Below are positions 7,164 to 15,134 of a stretch of DNA of 15,134 nt, in pieces. The DNA lies in the NCBI GenBank assembly GCA_004195315.1, contig SDWL01000018.1:1-15134 (forward strand), read 5' to 3'. The notes beneath the pieces were generated by a model. That model worked only from the letters and a program-made list of their open reading frames with translations, was not told where the DNA came from and searched no databases. Source of the stretch: Lutibacter sp. (GTDB lineage: Bacteria; Bacteroidota; Bacteroidia; Flavobacteriales; Flavobacteriaceae). Each line of letters opens with the position of its first letter. Position 1 is the stretch's first letter. A program made the position numbers and the translations under genes.

Positions 7164-8939
7164 ATGCGCAATATTCTATTCATATTTTTATGCTATTTTT
7201 CTTTGCAAATTTATGCTCAGGAACCACAATTGGCATTTCAATATTTTAGCAATAGCGACTATGAAAAATCAGCTTCAATTTATAAAGTTTTACATGAAAA
7301 ACACCCTTATAATACAAACTACCTTAACTACTTAATTAATTGTTATCATCAATTAGAAAATTTCGATGAAATAAATACAGTTGTAAATAAACAATTAGAA
7401 AGTTACCCAAATCAGGAATATTTATATGTTGAGCTGGGTTATAGTTATCAGCTACAACATGTACAAGACAGTGCAGTTTTATATTACGAAAAAGCAATTA
7501 AAACAATTGAAAAATTGCCAAATTCAGGTTATTTAGTTGGTAAAACTTTTCAAGATAATCATCTGCTCGATTATGCATTACTAGCTTATAAAAAAGCAAT
7601 GACATTAAACTCAAATGTGAATTACAATTTTCAAATAGCATTTATTTATGGTGAAAAAGGTGAAATAGAAAATATGCTTAACACCTATTTAGAGTTGGTT
7701 TCTAGTAATGAAAATTATATGTCTACGGCAAAAAATTATATCGGCAAATTTATTTCAGAAGACCCCCAAAACGAACATAATATATCTTTAAAACGATTGC
7801 TGCTAAAACGATTGCAAAACAATCCGCAAAATAGTTGGAGTGAGTTATTGAGTTGGCTTTTTATGCAGCAAAAAGAATACAATAAAGCACTTGTTCAAGA
7901 AAAAGCGTTACACAAAAGAAATTCAGGAGATTTAAACAGTATTATTGAAATTGGGAAAATTGCGTTTGAAGATAAAGCTTATGAAGTTACAAAAAGTTGC
8001 TTCCACTATGTTTTACAAAATACTACTAATTTAGAAACTGAATTACTTTCAAAATTATATTTATTAGAAATTGATATGAAAATGGATGCTTCAATTGAAG
8101 CAATTGAAGCTCAATTTCAACAACTTTTCAATCAATATGGAAAGAATATTGAAACTGTAAATATACAAGCAATTTATGCTGAATTTTTAGCTTTTAAAGC
8201 AAATGAACCAGATAAGGCTATTTCAATTTTAAAAGAAGCACTTAAATTACCTATTAACCAATTTCAAAAAGGACATTTAAAAACGAAACTGGCTAATATG
8301 TTGGTATTTACTAATAAATTTAGCAGTGCTTTAATTCATTACACACAAGTTCAAAACGATTTAAAAAATCATACTATTGGACAAGCAGCACGTTTTAAAA
8401 TAGCACAAACTTCCTATTTTAAAGGTGATTTTGATTGGGCCCAATCTCAATTAAAAGTGTTAAAAAATTCCACATCTCAACTCATAGCAAATGATGCGTT
8501 AGATTTAAATTTGTTAATAACAGACAACGCGGTAAAAGACAGTTTGAAAATTGCATTAAAAACCTATGCTACTGCTGACTTATTGTCTTTTCAAAATAAA
8601 AACCAACAAGCAATAGATACATTACAAGTAGTTTTAAATAACTATAAAGGGCATCCTATAGAAGATGAAGCTTTATTTAAACAAGCTAAATTGTTTGAAA
8701 AAACAAATCAGTTTAATAAGGCCGAAGCTAACTATCTTCAAATTATAAGAATTAACAACGAAGATATTTTGGCTGATGACGCGCATTATTATTTAGCCGA
8801 ACTGTATTTAAATAAATTAAATAATTTAGAAAAAGCTAAAGAATACTATCAAAAAATTATCTTTGAATATCCGTCTAGTATTTTTTTGGTTGAAGCTCGT
8901 AAAAAATTCAGAAATCTAAGAGGCGACACCACTAATTAA
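7164..8939 (+). CDS. Exported tetratricopeptide-repeat protein
   Basis: The 591-residue protein starts with a signal peptide (MRNILFIFLCYFSLQIYA|QE, cleavage near 18/19), so it is exported to the periplasm or outer membrane. The rest is helical TPR-type repeats. Clear examples are residues 20-52 (AFQYFSNSDYEKSASIYKVL), 85-116 (LYVELGYSY...AVLYYEKAIK), 134-150, 500-530 (DEALFKQAKLFEKTNQFNKA) and 540-572 (AHYYLAELYL...EKAKEYYQKI). The last two resemble the TPRs of BamD and YbgF-type envelope proteins. TPR arrays act as protein-binding scaffolds. No catalytic domain is visible, so the partner and process are unknown. It leads the run into DUF4286, rsmA and mgtE. The 46-base gap to the next gene has no clear terminator, so cotranscription is plausible. 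The ATG has no Shine-Dalgarno site. Confidence 0.88.
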   Translation: MRNILFIFLCYFSLQIYAQEPQLAFQYFSNSDYEKSASIYKVLHEKHPYNTNYLNYLINCYHQLENFDEINTVVNKQLESYPNQEYLYVELGYSYQLQHVQDSAVLYYEKAIKTIEKLPNSGYLVGKTFQDNHLLDYALLAYKKAMTLNSNVNYNFQIAFIYGEKGEIENMLNTYLELVSSNENYMSTAKNYIGKFISEDPQNEHNISLKRLLLKRLQNNPQNSWSELLSWLFMQQKEYNKALVQEKALHKRNSGDLNSIIEIGKIAFEDKAYEVTKSCFHYVLQNTTNLETELLSKLYLLEIDMKMDASIEAIEAQFQQLFNQYGKNIETVNIQAIYAEFLAFKANEPDKAISILKEALKLPINQFQKGHLKTKLANMLVFTNKFSSALIHYTQVQNDLKNHTIGQAARFKIAQTSYFKGDFDWAQSQLKVLKNSTSQLIANDALDLNLLITDNAVKDSLKIALKTYATADLLSFQNKNQQAIDTLQVVLNNYKGHPIEDEALFKQAKLFEKTNQFNKAEANYLQIIRINNEDILADDAHYYLAELYLNKLNNLEKAKEYYQKIIFEYPSSIFLVEARKKFRNLRGDTTN

Positions 8940-8985
8940 TAGAATAAAAAATCAAAATATCAATTTTTAAATCTTTCATAAAATT

Positions 8986-9318
8986 ATGTATATCTACAAC
9001 GTCACAACGAATATTGATGAAACTGTTCATGATGAATGGCTAAAATGGATGAAAGAAAAACACATTCCAGATATGCTTGCAACAGGAAAATTCAGCAATG
9101 CTAAAATGAGCCAAGTTATCATTGATGAAGAAATGGGCGGAACCACATATTCTGTACAATACACAACTGATAGTTTAGAAACTTTGCAAGAATATTATAA
9201 AGAAAATGCTCCCAGATTACGTGATGAAAGTATGAGACTTTTTAGTGATAAATTTGTGGCTTTTAGAACCGAATTAAAAGTAATAAGTGAACAATTTAGT
9301 ATGAGTTTTAAAAACTAA
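8986..9318 (+). CDS. DUF4286 family protein
   Basis: This is a 110-residue soluble protein beginning MYIYNVTTNIDETVHDEWLKWM, with HIPDMLATGKF and TTYSVQYTT following. That pattern is characteristic of the DUF4286 family of Bacteroidota, as I recognise it. The fold is probably ferredoxin-like (alternating strands and helices, dimeric alpha-beta barrel type), judged from pattern only. No biochemical role is established. It ends three bases before the rsmA start, so the two are almost certainly cotranscribed and probably translationally linked. That suggests, without proving, a link to rRNA modification or ribosome assembly. No signal peptide or membrane segment is present. Confidence 0.88.
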   Translation: MYIYNVTTNIDETVHDEWLKWMKEKHIPDMLATGKFSNAKMSQVIIDEEMGGTTYSVQYTTDSLETLQEYYKENAPRLRDESMRLFSDKFVAFRTELKVISEQFSMSFKN

Positions 9319-9321
9319 TTT

Positions 9322-10098
9322 ATGAGTGTAAGAGCAAAAAAATACCTAGGGCAACATTTTTTAACTGATGAACTTATTGCACAACAAATTGCAGATAGTT
9401 TAACCAGAAATGATTATGAAAATGTATTAGAAATTGGCCCAGGAATGGGTGTTTTAACAAAATACTTACTCAAAAAAAAATACACCACACACGTTATAGA
9501 AATTGATGCTGAATCTGTTGAGTATTTACAAGCTCATTATTTAAATTTAGCAAATAGAATTATTTCAAAAGATTTTTTAAAAATTGATTTATCTGAGCAT
9601 TTTGGAAAAGAACAAGTCGCAATTATTGGAAATTTTCCTTATAATATTTCCACTCAAATTGTATTTAAAACCTTAGAAAATAGACATCAAATTCCTGAAT
9701 TTTCAGGAATGTTTCAAAAAGAAGTTGCCAAGCGAATTGCAGAAAAAGAAGGCAGCAAAGTGTATGGAATTCTATCGGTTCTTACTCAAGCATTTTATGA
9801 TGTGGAGTATTTATTTACCGTTCCTCCAACCGTTTTTAATCCGCCTCCAAAAGTAGAATCTGGTGTAATTAGATTGACTAGAAAAGAAAACTATACTTTA
9901 CCTGTTGATGAAAAACTATTTTATAGAGTTGTAAAAACTGCTTTTCAACAACGTAGAAAAACCCTGCGTAATAGTTTAAAAACAATGAATTTATCGGATA
10001 GTTTAAGAGAAGATACTATCTTTGCAAAACGTCCAGAACAACTTTCTGTTCAAGAATTCATTAGTCTTACTTCTAAAATAGAAAAAGATGCAGTTTGA
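9322..10098 (+). CDS. rsmA: 16S rRNA (adenine1518-N6/adenine1519-N6)-dimethyltransferase
   Basis: RsmA (KsgA) uses S-adenosylmethionine to dimethylate two adjacent adenines in the loop of 16S rRNA helix 45, a late step in 30S maturation. The 258-residue protein has the family's KKYLGQHFL start (6-14), the SAM-binding VLEIGPGMG (35-43), acidic motif II EID (60-62), the catalytic NFPY motif (104-107), PPPKVESGV near residue 175, and a C-terminal FQQRRKTLRNSLK that contacts rRNA. In other species, loss of this enzyme confers kasugamycin resistance. The start at 9322 lies 3 bases after the DUF4286 stop. The 3' end overlaps mgtE by 11 bases. Confidence 0.97.
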   Translation: MSVRAKKYLGQHFLTDELIAQQIADSLTRNDYENVLEIGPGMGVLTKYLLKKKYTTHVIEIDAESVEYLQAHYLNLANRIISKDFLKIDLSEHFGKEQVAIIGNFPYNISTQIVFKTLENRHQIPEFSGMFQKEVAKRIAEKEGSKVYGILSVLTQAFYDVEYLFTVPPTVFNPPPKVESGVIRLTRKENYTLPVDEKLFYRVVKTAFQQRRKTLRNSLKTMNLSDSLREDTIFAKRPEQLSVQEFISLTSKIEKDAV

Positions 10099-11443
10099 AA
10101 TTACAAAAGAATATATTCAAGAAATTCAACAATTAATTGCTGAACAAAAAAATGATGCTCTTTTAAATTTATTAGAAGATGTGCATTATGCAGATATTGC
10201 TGAAATTATTGAAGAATTAAATACTGATGAATCACTTTATTTAATAAAATTATTAGATAGTGATAAAACTTCCGATGTAATTGCTGAACTAGATGAAGAT
10301 GAACGTGAAAAAATATTAAAAGGGCTTTCATCAAAAGAAATTGCTGAAGAAATTGATGAATTAGATACAGATGATGCAGCAGATATTATTTCTGAACTTT
10401 CTGATGAACAAAAAAGAGAAGTAATCTCACATCTTGAAGATGCTGAACACGCTAAAGAAATTGTAGAACTTTTACGTTACGATGAAGATACTGCTGGTGG
10501 TTTAATGGCAAAAGAATTGGTAAAAGTAAACGAAAACTGGAATGTACTTACTTGTGTTAAAGAAATGCGTGCACAAGCTGAAGAAGTTTCTCGTGTTCAT
10601 TCTATTTATGTTGTTGATGACAACGATATTTTAAAAGGGCGACTTTCACTAAAAGATTTACTAACAACATCAACCAGATCACCAATTAAAGATATTTTTA
10701 TAAAAAAAGTAGATTCCGTAAATGTAAATGATGACGTTGAAGATGTAGCAAAAATTATGCAAAAATATGACTTGGAAGCTATTCCCGTTATAGATGAATT
10801 AGGTCGTTTAATGGGTAGAATTACCATTGATGATATTGTTGATGTGATTAAAGAAGAAGCTGAAAAAGATTACCAATTAGCTGCTGGTATTACCGAAGAT
10901 GTAGAAGCCGATGATACTATTTTAGAATTAACTAGAGCTCGTTTACCCTGGCTAATATTAGGCTTATTTGGAGGACTTGGATCAGTGTTTATTATGGAAG
11001 GTTATGAAGAATTTATGGCAAATCCTGAATATAAAAGATTGTTCTTTTTTACACCGCTAATTGCAGCAATGGCTGGTAATGTAGGTGTTCAATCAAGTGC
11101 AATTGTGGTTCAAGGTTTAGCTAATGACATAATAAAAGGAAGTCTATTTAGTCGTTTAATTAAAGAGGTTAGTTTAAGTTTAATAAGTGGAATTGTTTTG
11201 GGCATTTTAGTAATGGTTTTTGGTTTTGCAACTGATATGGATATAAAATTCAGCTTTACTGTAGCAATTTCAATGTTATTAGTAATTATTGTAGCTTCCT
11301 TAATAGGGACTTTTGTGCCAATTATCTTAGATAAAAGAGGAATTGATCCAGCAATTGCAACCGGTCCATTTATAACAACAAGCAATGATATTTTCGGGAT
11401 ATTCTTGTTCTTTTTTATAGCGAAACTGATGCTCGGATTTTAA
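10088..11443 (+). CDS. mgtE: MgtE-type magnesium transporter
   Basis: MgtE is a homodimeric inner-membrane Mg2+ channel gated by cytosolic Mg2+. The 451-residue protein is complete. An acidic N domain of helical repeats (~1-130; for example AELDEDEREKILKGL and EEIDELDTDDAADII) precedes DTAGGLM (134-140). Two CBS domains follow (~141-200 and ~203-260). Five membrane segments lie at about 286-305, 318-345, 360-383, 388-414 and 426-449. The pore signatures GNVGVQSSA (330-338) and GIDPAIATGPFITTSND (418-434) are present, including the conserved Asp (D420) of the Mg2+ pathway. The ATG at 10088 lies inside rsmA, giving an 11-base overlap and suggesting translational coupling. Its stop overlaps the convergent methyltransferase gene by 4 bases. 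I saw no Mg2+-sensing leader, and none would be expected at an internal operon position. Confidence 0.96.
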   Translation: MQFEITKEYIQEIQQLIAEQKNDALLNLLEDVHYADIAEIIEELNTDESLYLIKLLDSDKTSDVIAELDEDEREKILKGLSSKEIAEEIDELDTDDAADIISELSDEQKREVISHLEDAEHAKEIVELLRYDEDTAGGLMAKELVKVNENWNVLTCVKEMRAQAEEVSRVHSIYVVDDNDILKGRLSLKDLLTTSTRSPIKDIFIKKVDSVNVNDDVEDVAKIMQKYDLEAIPVIDELGRLMGRITIDDIVDVIKEEAEKDYQLAAGITEDVEADDTILELTRARLPWLILGLFGGLGSVFIMEGYEEFMANPEYKRLFFFTPLIAAMAGNVGVQSSAIVVQGLANDIIKGSLFSRLIKEVSLSLISGIVLGILVMVFGFATDMDIKFSFTVAISMLLVIIVASLIGTFVPIILDKRGIDPAIATGPFITTSNDIFGIFLFFFIAKLMLGF

Positions 11444-11970
11444 CACCTAAATTTCTTAAATAAATCCCATAAAACTACACCAACACTTACCGAAATATTT
11501 AAAGAATGTTTAGTCCCAAACTGTGGAATTTCAATACAATAATTAGAAGTTGAAACTACTTTTTGTTGAACGCCTTTTACCTCATTTCCAAAAATAACTG
11601 CATATTTTTGATTTGGTTCAATGCTAAAATCTTGTAACATAGTGCTATTTTTAGCTTGTTCAATAGCCAAAATTTGAACTTTTAAATCTTTTAATCTTTG
11701 AATAAGTTCAAGTGTATCTTCAATATATTCCCACTCAACAGATTCAGTTGCTCCCAATGCTGTTTTATGAATGTCTTTATGTGGTGGTTTTGCTGTTATT
11801 CCACACAAATAAATTTTTTCAATTAAAAAAGCATCACTTGTTCTAAAAACAGAACCAATATTGTTTAAGCTTCTAATATTATCTAGCACAACAATTAACG
11901 GAATTTTATCAGTTTGTTTAAATTCCTCAACATTCAACCTTCCTAATTCACTGTTTTTTAATTTTCTCAT
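11440..11970 (-). CDS. SpoU/TrmH-family (SPOUT) RNA 2'-O-methyltransferase
   Basis: This 176-residue SPOUT methyltransferase would transfer a methyl group from S-adenosylmethionine to a ribose 2'-OH in tRNA or rRNA. All three family motifs are intact: motif 1 NNIGSVFRTSDAF (36-48) with N37 and catalytic R43, motif 2 VIFGNEVKGV (125-134), and motif 3 IEIPQFGTKHSLNISVSVGV (146-165), which forms the SAM-binding knot. The short N-terminal stretch before the core shows no separate RNA-binding domain. The exact target nucleotide cannot be read from the sequence, so I give no gene symbol. It converges on mgtE, with stops overlapping by 4 bases, and diverges from mutS across a 122-base gap. A different member of the same superfamily lies just downstream of mutS. 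Confidence 0.93.
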   Translation of the reverse strand: MRKLKNSELGRLNVEEFKQTDKIPLIVVLDNIRSLNNIGSVFRTSDAFLIEKIYLCGITAKPPHKDIHKTALGATESVEWEYIEDTLELIQRLKDLKVQILAIEQAKNSTMLQDFSIEPNQKYAVIFGNEVKGVQQKVVSTSNYCIEIPQFGTKHSLNISVSVGVVLWDLFKKFRC

Positions 11971-11972
11971 TA

Positions 11973-12020
11973 TTTAATTGTTTAATCGTTTAGTTGGGTA
12001 ACGGTTTAATTGTTGAAATG
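11973..12020. repeat. Degenerate 8-bp tandem repeat, consensus TTTAATTG, six units
   Basis: The sequence divides into consecutive octamers: TTTAATTG, TTTAATCG, TTTAGTTG, GGTAACGG, TTTAATTG and TTGAAATG. Units 1 and 5 are identical, 2 and 3 differ from them by one base each, and 4 and 6 are more diverged. The array fills 48 bases starting two bases upstream of the methyltransferase start codon, so on the minus strand it forms that gene's 5' leader and promoter region. It could be slippage-derived spacer DNA or a protein-binding array. On the minus strand the unit reads CAATTAAA. No exact TAnnTTTG box for either flanking gene is visible in the 11971-12092 gap. Confidence 0.6.
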
Positions 12021-12092
12021 CATTGCGTCAAAACATTTCTATGTAAACGAAAAAAATGTAACTTCGCAAAACTAACTTAATTTCGTAAAAAA

Positions 12093-14702
12093 TTGGTAGC
12101 AAAAGACAAGAAAGTCACTCCTTTAATGAAACAATACAATGCTATTAAGATTAAATATCCTGATGCAATGTTACTATTTAGAGTTGGTGATTTTTATGAA
12201 ACTTTTGGTGAAGACGCAAAAAAAGCTTCAAAAGTTTTAGGAATTATTTTAGCCAAACGTGGCGCAGGAAGTGAAACTGAAACGGCATTGGCTGGTTTTC
12301 CACATCATTCATTAAACACCTATTTACCAAAGTTAGTAAAAGCTGGAATGCGAGTTGCTATTTGCGATCAGTTGGAAGATCCAAAAATGACTAAAACCAT
12401 TGTTAAACGTGGCGTTACAGAATTAGTAACTCCCGGAGTTGCTTTAAATGATGAAGTTTTACAATCTAAAACTAATAATTTTTTAGCTTCTGTTCATTTT
12501 GGTAAAAAATATATTGGTATTTCTTTTCTAGATGTTTCAACAGGTGAATTTTTAACAGCACAAGGAAATTCTGAATATATTGATAAGTTGTTGCAAAATT
12601 TTAGTCCGAGTGAAGTATTGGTTCAAAAACAACACAAAATTAAATTTAATGAACTTTTTGGGGATCGATTTTATACGTTTTACTTAGAAGATTGGATTTT
12701 TCAAACTGAATATGCTTTTGAAACTTTAACAAACCATTTCAAAGTAAAAACATTAAAAGGTTTTGGTATAGATGATTTAAACGACGCGATTATAGCTTCA
12801 GGAGCTGTGTTATTTTATTTGTCTGAAACTCAACATAACAAGTTAGACCATATTTCGGTTATTAATCGTATTTCAGAAGATAATTATGTTTGGATGGACA
12901 GATTTACCATTCGAAATCTAGAATTATACAATTCAACCTCTGTAAACGCAGTAACATTGTTAGATGTTATTGATAAAACAATTTCACCAATGGGTGGAAG
13001 GTTATTAAAACGTTGGCTAGCCTTGCCTTTAAAAGACATTAATAGAATTAAAAAACGTCACGATATTGTAAAATATTTTATTGATAATGATGAGTTTTTT
13101 GAGTTGGCAACGTATCAAATAAAGCAAATTAGTGATATTGAACGTCTGGTTTCAAAAGTAGCAACTGGAAAAGTAAATCCAAGAGAAGTTGTATTGCTTA
13201 AAAACTCACTAAATGCTATAATTCCCATAAAAGAAGCTGCTGAAAAAAGTGATAACGAATCTTTAAAAATGATTGGTGAGCAATTACAAAATTGCGATAC
13301 ACTTCGTGAAAAAATTACAAAGACTTTAAATGAAGATGCGCCTGTAAATATTAACAAAGGGAACTCTATTTCTTTTGGGATTTCTGAGGAATTAGATGAA
13401 CTTAGAGCTATTTCAACTTCAGGAAAAGAGTATTTAGATGCTATGTTAGCTCGTGAAATAGAGAGTTCTGGAATTACTTCATTAAAAATAGCTTTTAACA
13501 ATGTTTTTGGGTATTATATTGAAGTAAGAAATACACATAAAGATAAAGTTCCTGAGGAATGGATTCGTAAACAAACATTGGTAAATGCCGAGCGTTATAT
13601 TACTGAAGAATTAAAAGAGTACGAAATCAAAATTTTAGGTGCTGAAGAAAAAATTAACAAACTTGAACATGAGCTTTTTGCGGAACTTATTAGTTCACTG
13701 TTAGATTACATTCAACCTATACAATTAAACGCGCAATTAATAGCTCAAATTGATTGTTTAAGTTCTTTTGCTGAAATTGCAAAACAGTATAATTATGTAC
13801 GACCACAATTAGATGAAAGTACCGATTTAGAAATTAAAAATGGTCGTCATCCTGTTATTGAAAAACAGTTACCAATTGGTGAAGAATATATTGCTAATGA
13901 TGTTGTTTTAAATAGAAATTTACAGCAAATTATTATGATTACCGGCCCAAATATGAGTGGTAAATCAGCTATTTTAAGGCAAACAGCACTGATTGTATTA
14001 TTGGCTCAAATGGGAAGTTATGTGCCCGCTCAAAATGCAAGAATTGGTATTGTTGACAAAATTTTTACACGAGTTGGTGCTAGTGATAATATTTCCATGG
14101 GTGAATCTACTTTTATGGTTGAAATGAACGAAACTGCAAGTATTTTGAATAATATTTCCGAAAGAAGTTTGGTTTTATTAGACGAAATTGGACGTGGAAC
14201 AAGTACCTATGATGGTATTTCAATAGCTTGGGCGATTGCTGAATATTTACATGAACATCCTTCAAAAGCAAAAACATTGTTTGCTACTCATTATCACGAA
14301 TTAAATGATATGACCAACACATTTGATCGCGTTAAAAACTTCAATGTTTCAGTAAAAGAATTAAAAGATAAAGTTATTTTCTTACGAAAATTAGTTTCTG
14401 GTGGAAGTGAACATAGTTTTGGTATTTATGTTGCAAAATTAGCAGGAATGCCTTCTTCTGTAATTCATAGAGCATCCAAAATGTTGAAACAGTTAGAGAA
14501 AAATCACACCAATGAAGATGTAAAAGAAACCTTAAAAAATGCTTCGGAAGAAGATATGCAATTAAGCTTTTTTAAGTTAGATGATCCTTTATTAGAAGAT
14601 ATAAAAGAAGAAATTCTTACTATTAATATTGATACACTTACACCAATTGAAGCATTAATGAAGTTGAATGAAATTAAACGAATGTTGACGAAGAATAAAT
14701 GA
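12093..14702 (+). CDS. mutS: DNA mismatch repair ATPase MutS
   Basis: MutS finds mismatches and small loops in DNA and starts mismatch repair through MutL. The 869-residue length is normal for MutS1. The N-terminal mismatch-binding domain has the diagnostic F34-Y-E36 (GDFYETFG), the wedge that stacks on the mismatch. The connector, lever and clamp regions follow. The ATPase then shows Walker A GPNMSGKS (618-625), Walker B LVLLDE (693-698), the GRGTSTYDG loop and the ATHYHEL switch (731-737). A C-terminal helical tail ending NEIKRMLTKNK is present. The start is TTG at 12093: MVAKDKKVTPLMKQYNAIK fits the family start, and the next in-frame ATG (12126, LMKQYN) would cut into the conserved N-terminus. 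The stop overlaps the next gene as ATGA, so the two are probably translationally coupled. Confidence 0.97.
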   Translation: MVAKDKKVTPLMKQYNAIKIKYPDAMLLFRVGDFYETFGEDAKKASKVLGIILAKRGAGSETETALAGFPHHSLNTYLPKLVKAGMRVAICDQLEDPKMTKTIVKRGVTELVTPGVALNDEVLQSKTNNFLASVHFGKKYIGISFLDVSTGEFLTAQGNSEYIDKLLQNFSPSEVLVQKQHKIKFNELFGDRFYTFYLEDWIFQTEYAFETLTNHFKVKTLKGFGIDDLNDAIIASGAVLFYLSETQHNKLDHISVINRISEDNYVWMDRFTIRNLELYNSTSVNAVTLLDVIDKTISPMGGRLLKRWLALPLKDINRIKKRHDIVKYFIDNDEFFELATYQIKQISDIERLVSKVATGKVNPREVVLLKNSLNAIIPIKEAAEKSDNESLKMIGEQLQNCDTLREKITKTLNEDAPVNINKGNSISFGISEELDELRAISTSGKEYLDAMLAREIESSGITSLKIAFNNVFGYYIEVRNTHKDKVPEEWIRKQTLVNAERYITEELKEYEIKILGAEEKINKLEHELFAELISSLLDYIQPIQLNAQLIAQIDCLSSFAEIAKQYNYVRPQLDESTDLEIKNGRHPVIEKQLPIGEEYIANDVVLNRNLQQIIMITGPNMSGKSAILRQTALIVLLAQMGSYVPAQNARIGIVDKIFTRVGASDNISMGESTFMVEMNETASILNNISERSLVLLDEIGRGTSTYDGISIAWAIAEYLHEHPSKAKTLFATHYHELNDMTNTFDRVKNFNVSVKELKDKVIFLRKLVSGGSEHSFGIYVAKLAGMPSSVIHRASKMLKQLEKNHTNEDVKETLKNASEEDMQLSFFKLDDPLLEDIKEEILTINIDTLTPIEALMKLNEIKRMLTKNK

Positions 14703-15134
14703 TTAACAATTTAGAGCAAGGTTTTTTTGGGATTGGTATTCAAAATGGTAAAACTCCAGAAAACTTAGGCGTTTTATGGCGTTCAGCACAAAATATGGGC
14801 GCTAGTTTTATTTTTACAATAGGCAATCGTTATGCCAAACAAGCTTGTGATACACATAAAGCAACTGGAGCAATGCCTTATTTTCATTATGATACTTTCA
14901 ATGATTTTTACAAGAATTTACCAAAGAGTGCAATGTTGGTTGGAGTTGAATTAGATGAAAAATCTGAACCTCTAGAAACTTTTAAACATCCAAGGCGTTG
15001 CATATATTTACTAGGGGCAGAAGATCACGGATTATCAAAAGTTGCAATTGAAAAATCTCATTTTTTAGTAAAATTTAAATCTACTTTAAGTTTAAATGTT
15101 TCTGTTGCTGGAAGCATTGTAATGTATGATAGGC
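14699..15134 (+). CDS. Second SpoU-family RNA methyltransferase (3' end beyond window)
   Basis: The frame opens with ATG at 14699, inside the mutS stop (ATGA), and is open for 145 codons to the window end. It encodes MINNLEQGFFGIGIQNGKTP..., with motif 1 ENLGVLWRSAQNMGA (21-35; N22, R28), motif 2 YLLGAEDHGLS (103-113) and motif 3 SLNVSVAGSIVMYDR (131-145). These are the SPOUT 2'-O-methyltransferase signatures, so all key regions are already inside the window and only a short C-terminus (perhaps 10-35 residues) is missing. The motif 2 form GAEDHGLS differs from the GNEVKGV of the methyltransferase upstream of mutS, so the two belong to different subfamilies and are not a recent duplication. 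It looks closest to small TrmH/TrmL-like tRNA enzymes, but the target is not readable here. Confidence 0.92.
   Translation, partial: MINNLEQGFFGIGIQNGKTPENLGVLWRSAQNMGASFIFTIGNRYAKQACDTHKATGAMPYFHYDTFNDFYKNLPKSAMLVGVELDEKSEPLETFKHPRRCIYLLGAEDHGLSKVAIEKSHFLVKFKSTLSLNVSVAGSIVMYDR

Noticed and set aside
8940..8985. Possible hairpin terminator between the TPR and DUF4286 genes
   Set aside because: Only an A-run/T-run pairing with a 10-base loop and no GC stem, expected by chance in such AT-rich sequence.
10606..11385. Two minus-strand open frames (73 and 91 aa) inside mgtE
   Set aside because: Both are shadows of the MgtE CBS and membrane regions. The hydrophobic character of the second mirrors membrane codons.
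12059..12066. TAACTTCG as a -7 box for mutS
   Set aside because: It has one mismatch to TAnnTTTG and no TTG at 17-23 bases upstream, too weak to annotate as a promoter.
13115..13501. 128-aa minus-strand open frame inside mutS
   Set aside because: It is fully antisense to conserved MutS core sequence, with a composition expected from the complement. No promoter or domain.

Overview
The window is AT-rich DNA from a member of the Bacteroidota, most likely Flavobacteriaceae. Four things support this: promoters of the TTG / TAnnTTTG type, genes mostly without Shine-Dalgarno sites, a secreted protein with a type IX secretion (T9SS) type A tail, and the local order TPR protein - DUF4286 - rsmA - mgtE, which is familiar from flavobacteria. 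I cannot name the genus. The first 19 bases are not genomic. They match the Tn5 mosaic end used in transposase-based sequencing libraries, so position 1 is almost certainly a raw contig end.

Layout. Positions 20-3922 (minus) hold a large secreted reprolysin-type zinc metalloprotease. It has a fibronectin III-like module, a proprotein-convertase P domain, thrombospondin type 3 calcium repeats and a T9SS tail that is cut off at the adapter. Divergent from it, on the plus strand, are ribF (FMN/FAD synthesis), a small lipoprotein of unknown function and serS. Next comes a 46-residue minus-strand gene that overlaps the end of serS. A second plus-strand run follows: a TPR protein with a signal peptide, a DUF4286 protein, rsmA (16S rRNA dimethylation) and mgtE (Mg2+ transport), with the last three tightly packed. 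Converging on mgtE is a SpoU/TrmH-family RNA methyltransferase. A degenerate 8-bp tandem repeat lies in the gap before mutS. mutS is followed, with an ATGA stop/start overlap, by a second SpoU-family methyltransferase that runs off the window end.

Functionally this is core housekeeping: flavin cofactors, tRNA charging, rRNA and tRNA modification, Mg2+ uptake and mismatch repair, plus one exported protease. I see no insertion sequence, prophage, CRISPR array, tRNA, rRNA or defence system, and I do not find a convincing new multi-gene system. The items most worth a second look are the adapter-derived chimeric protein end, the overlooked 46-aa gene, the 8-bp tandem repeat, the cysteine-containing lipoprotein between ribF and serS, and the two SPOUT methyltransferases flanking mutS.
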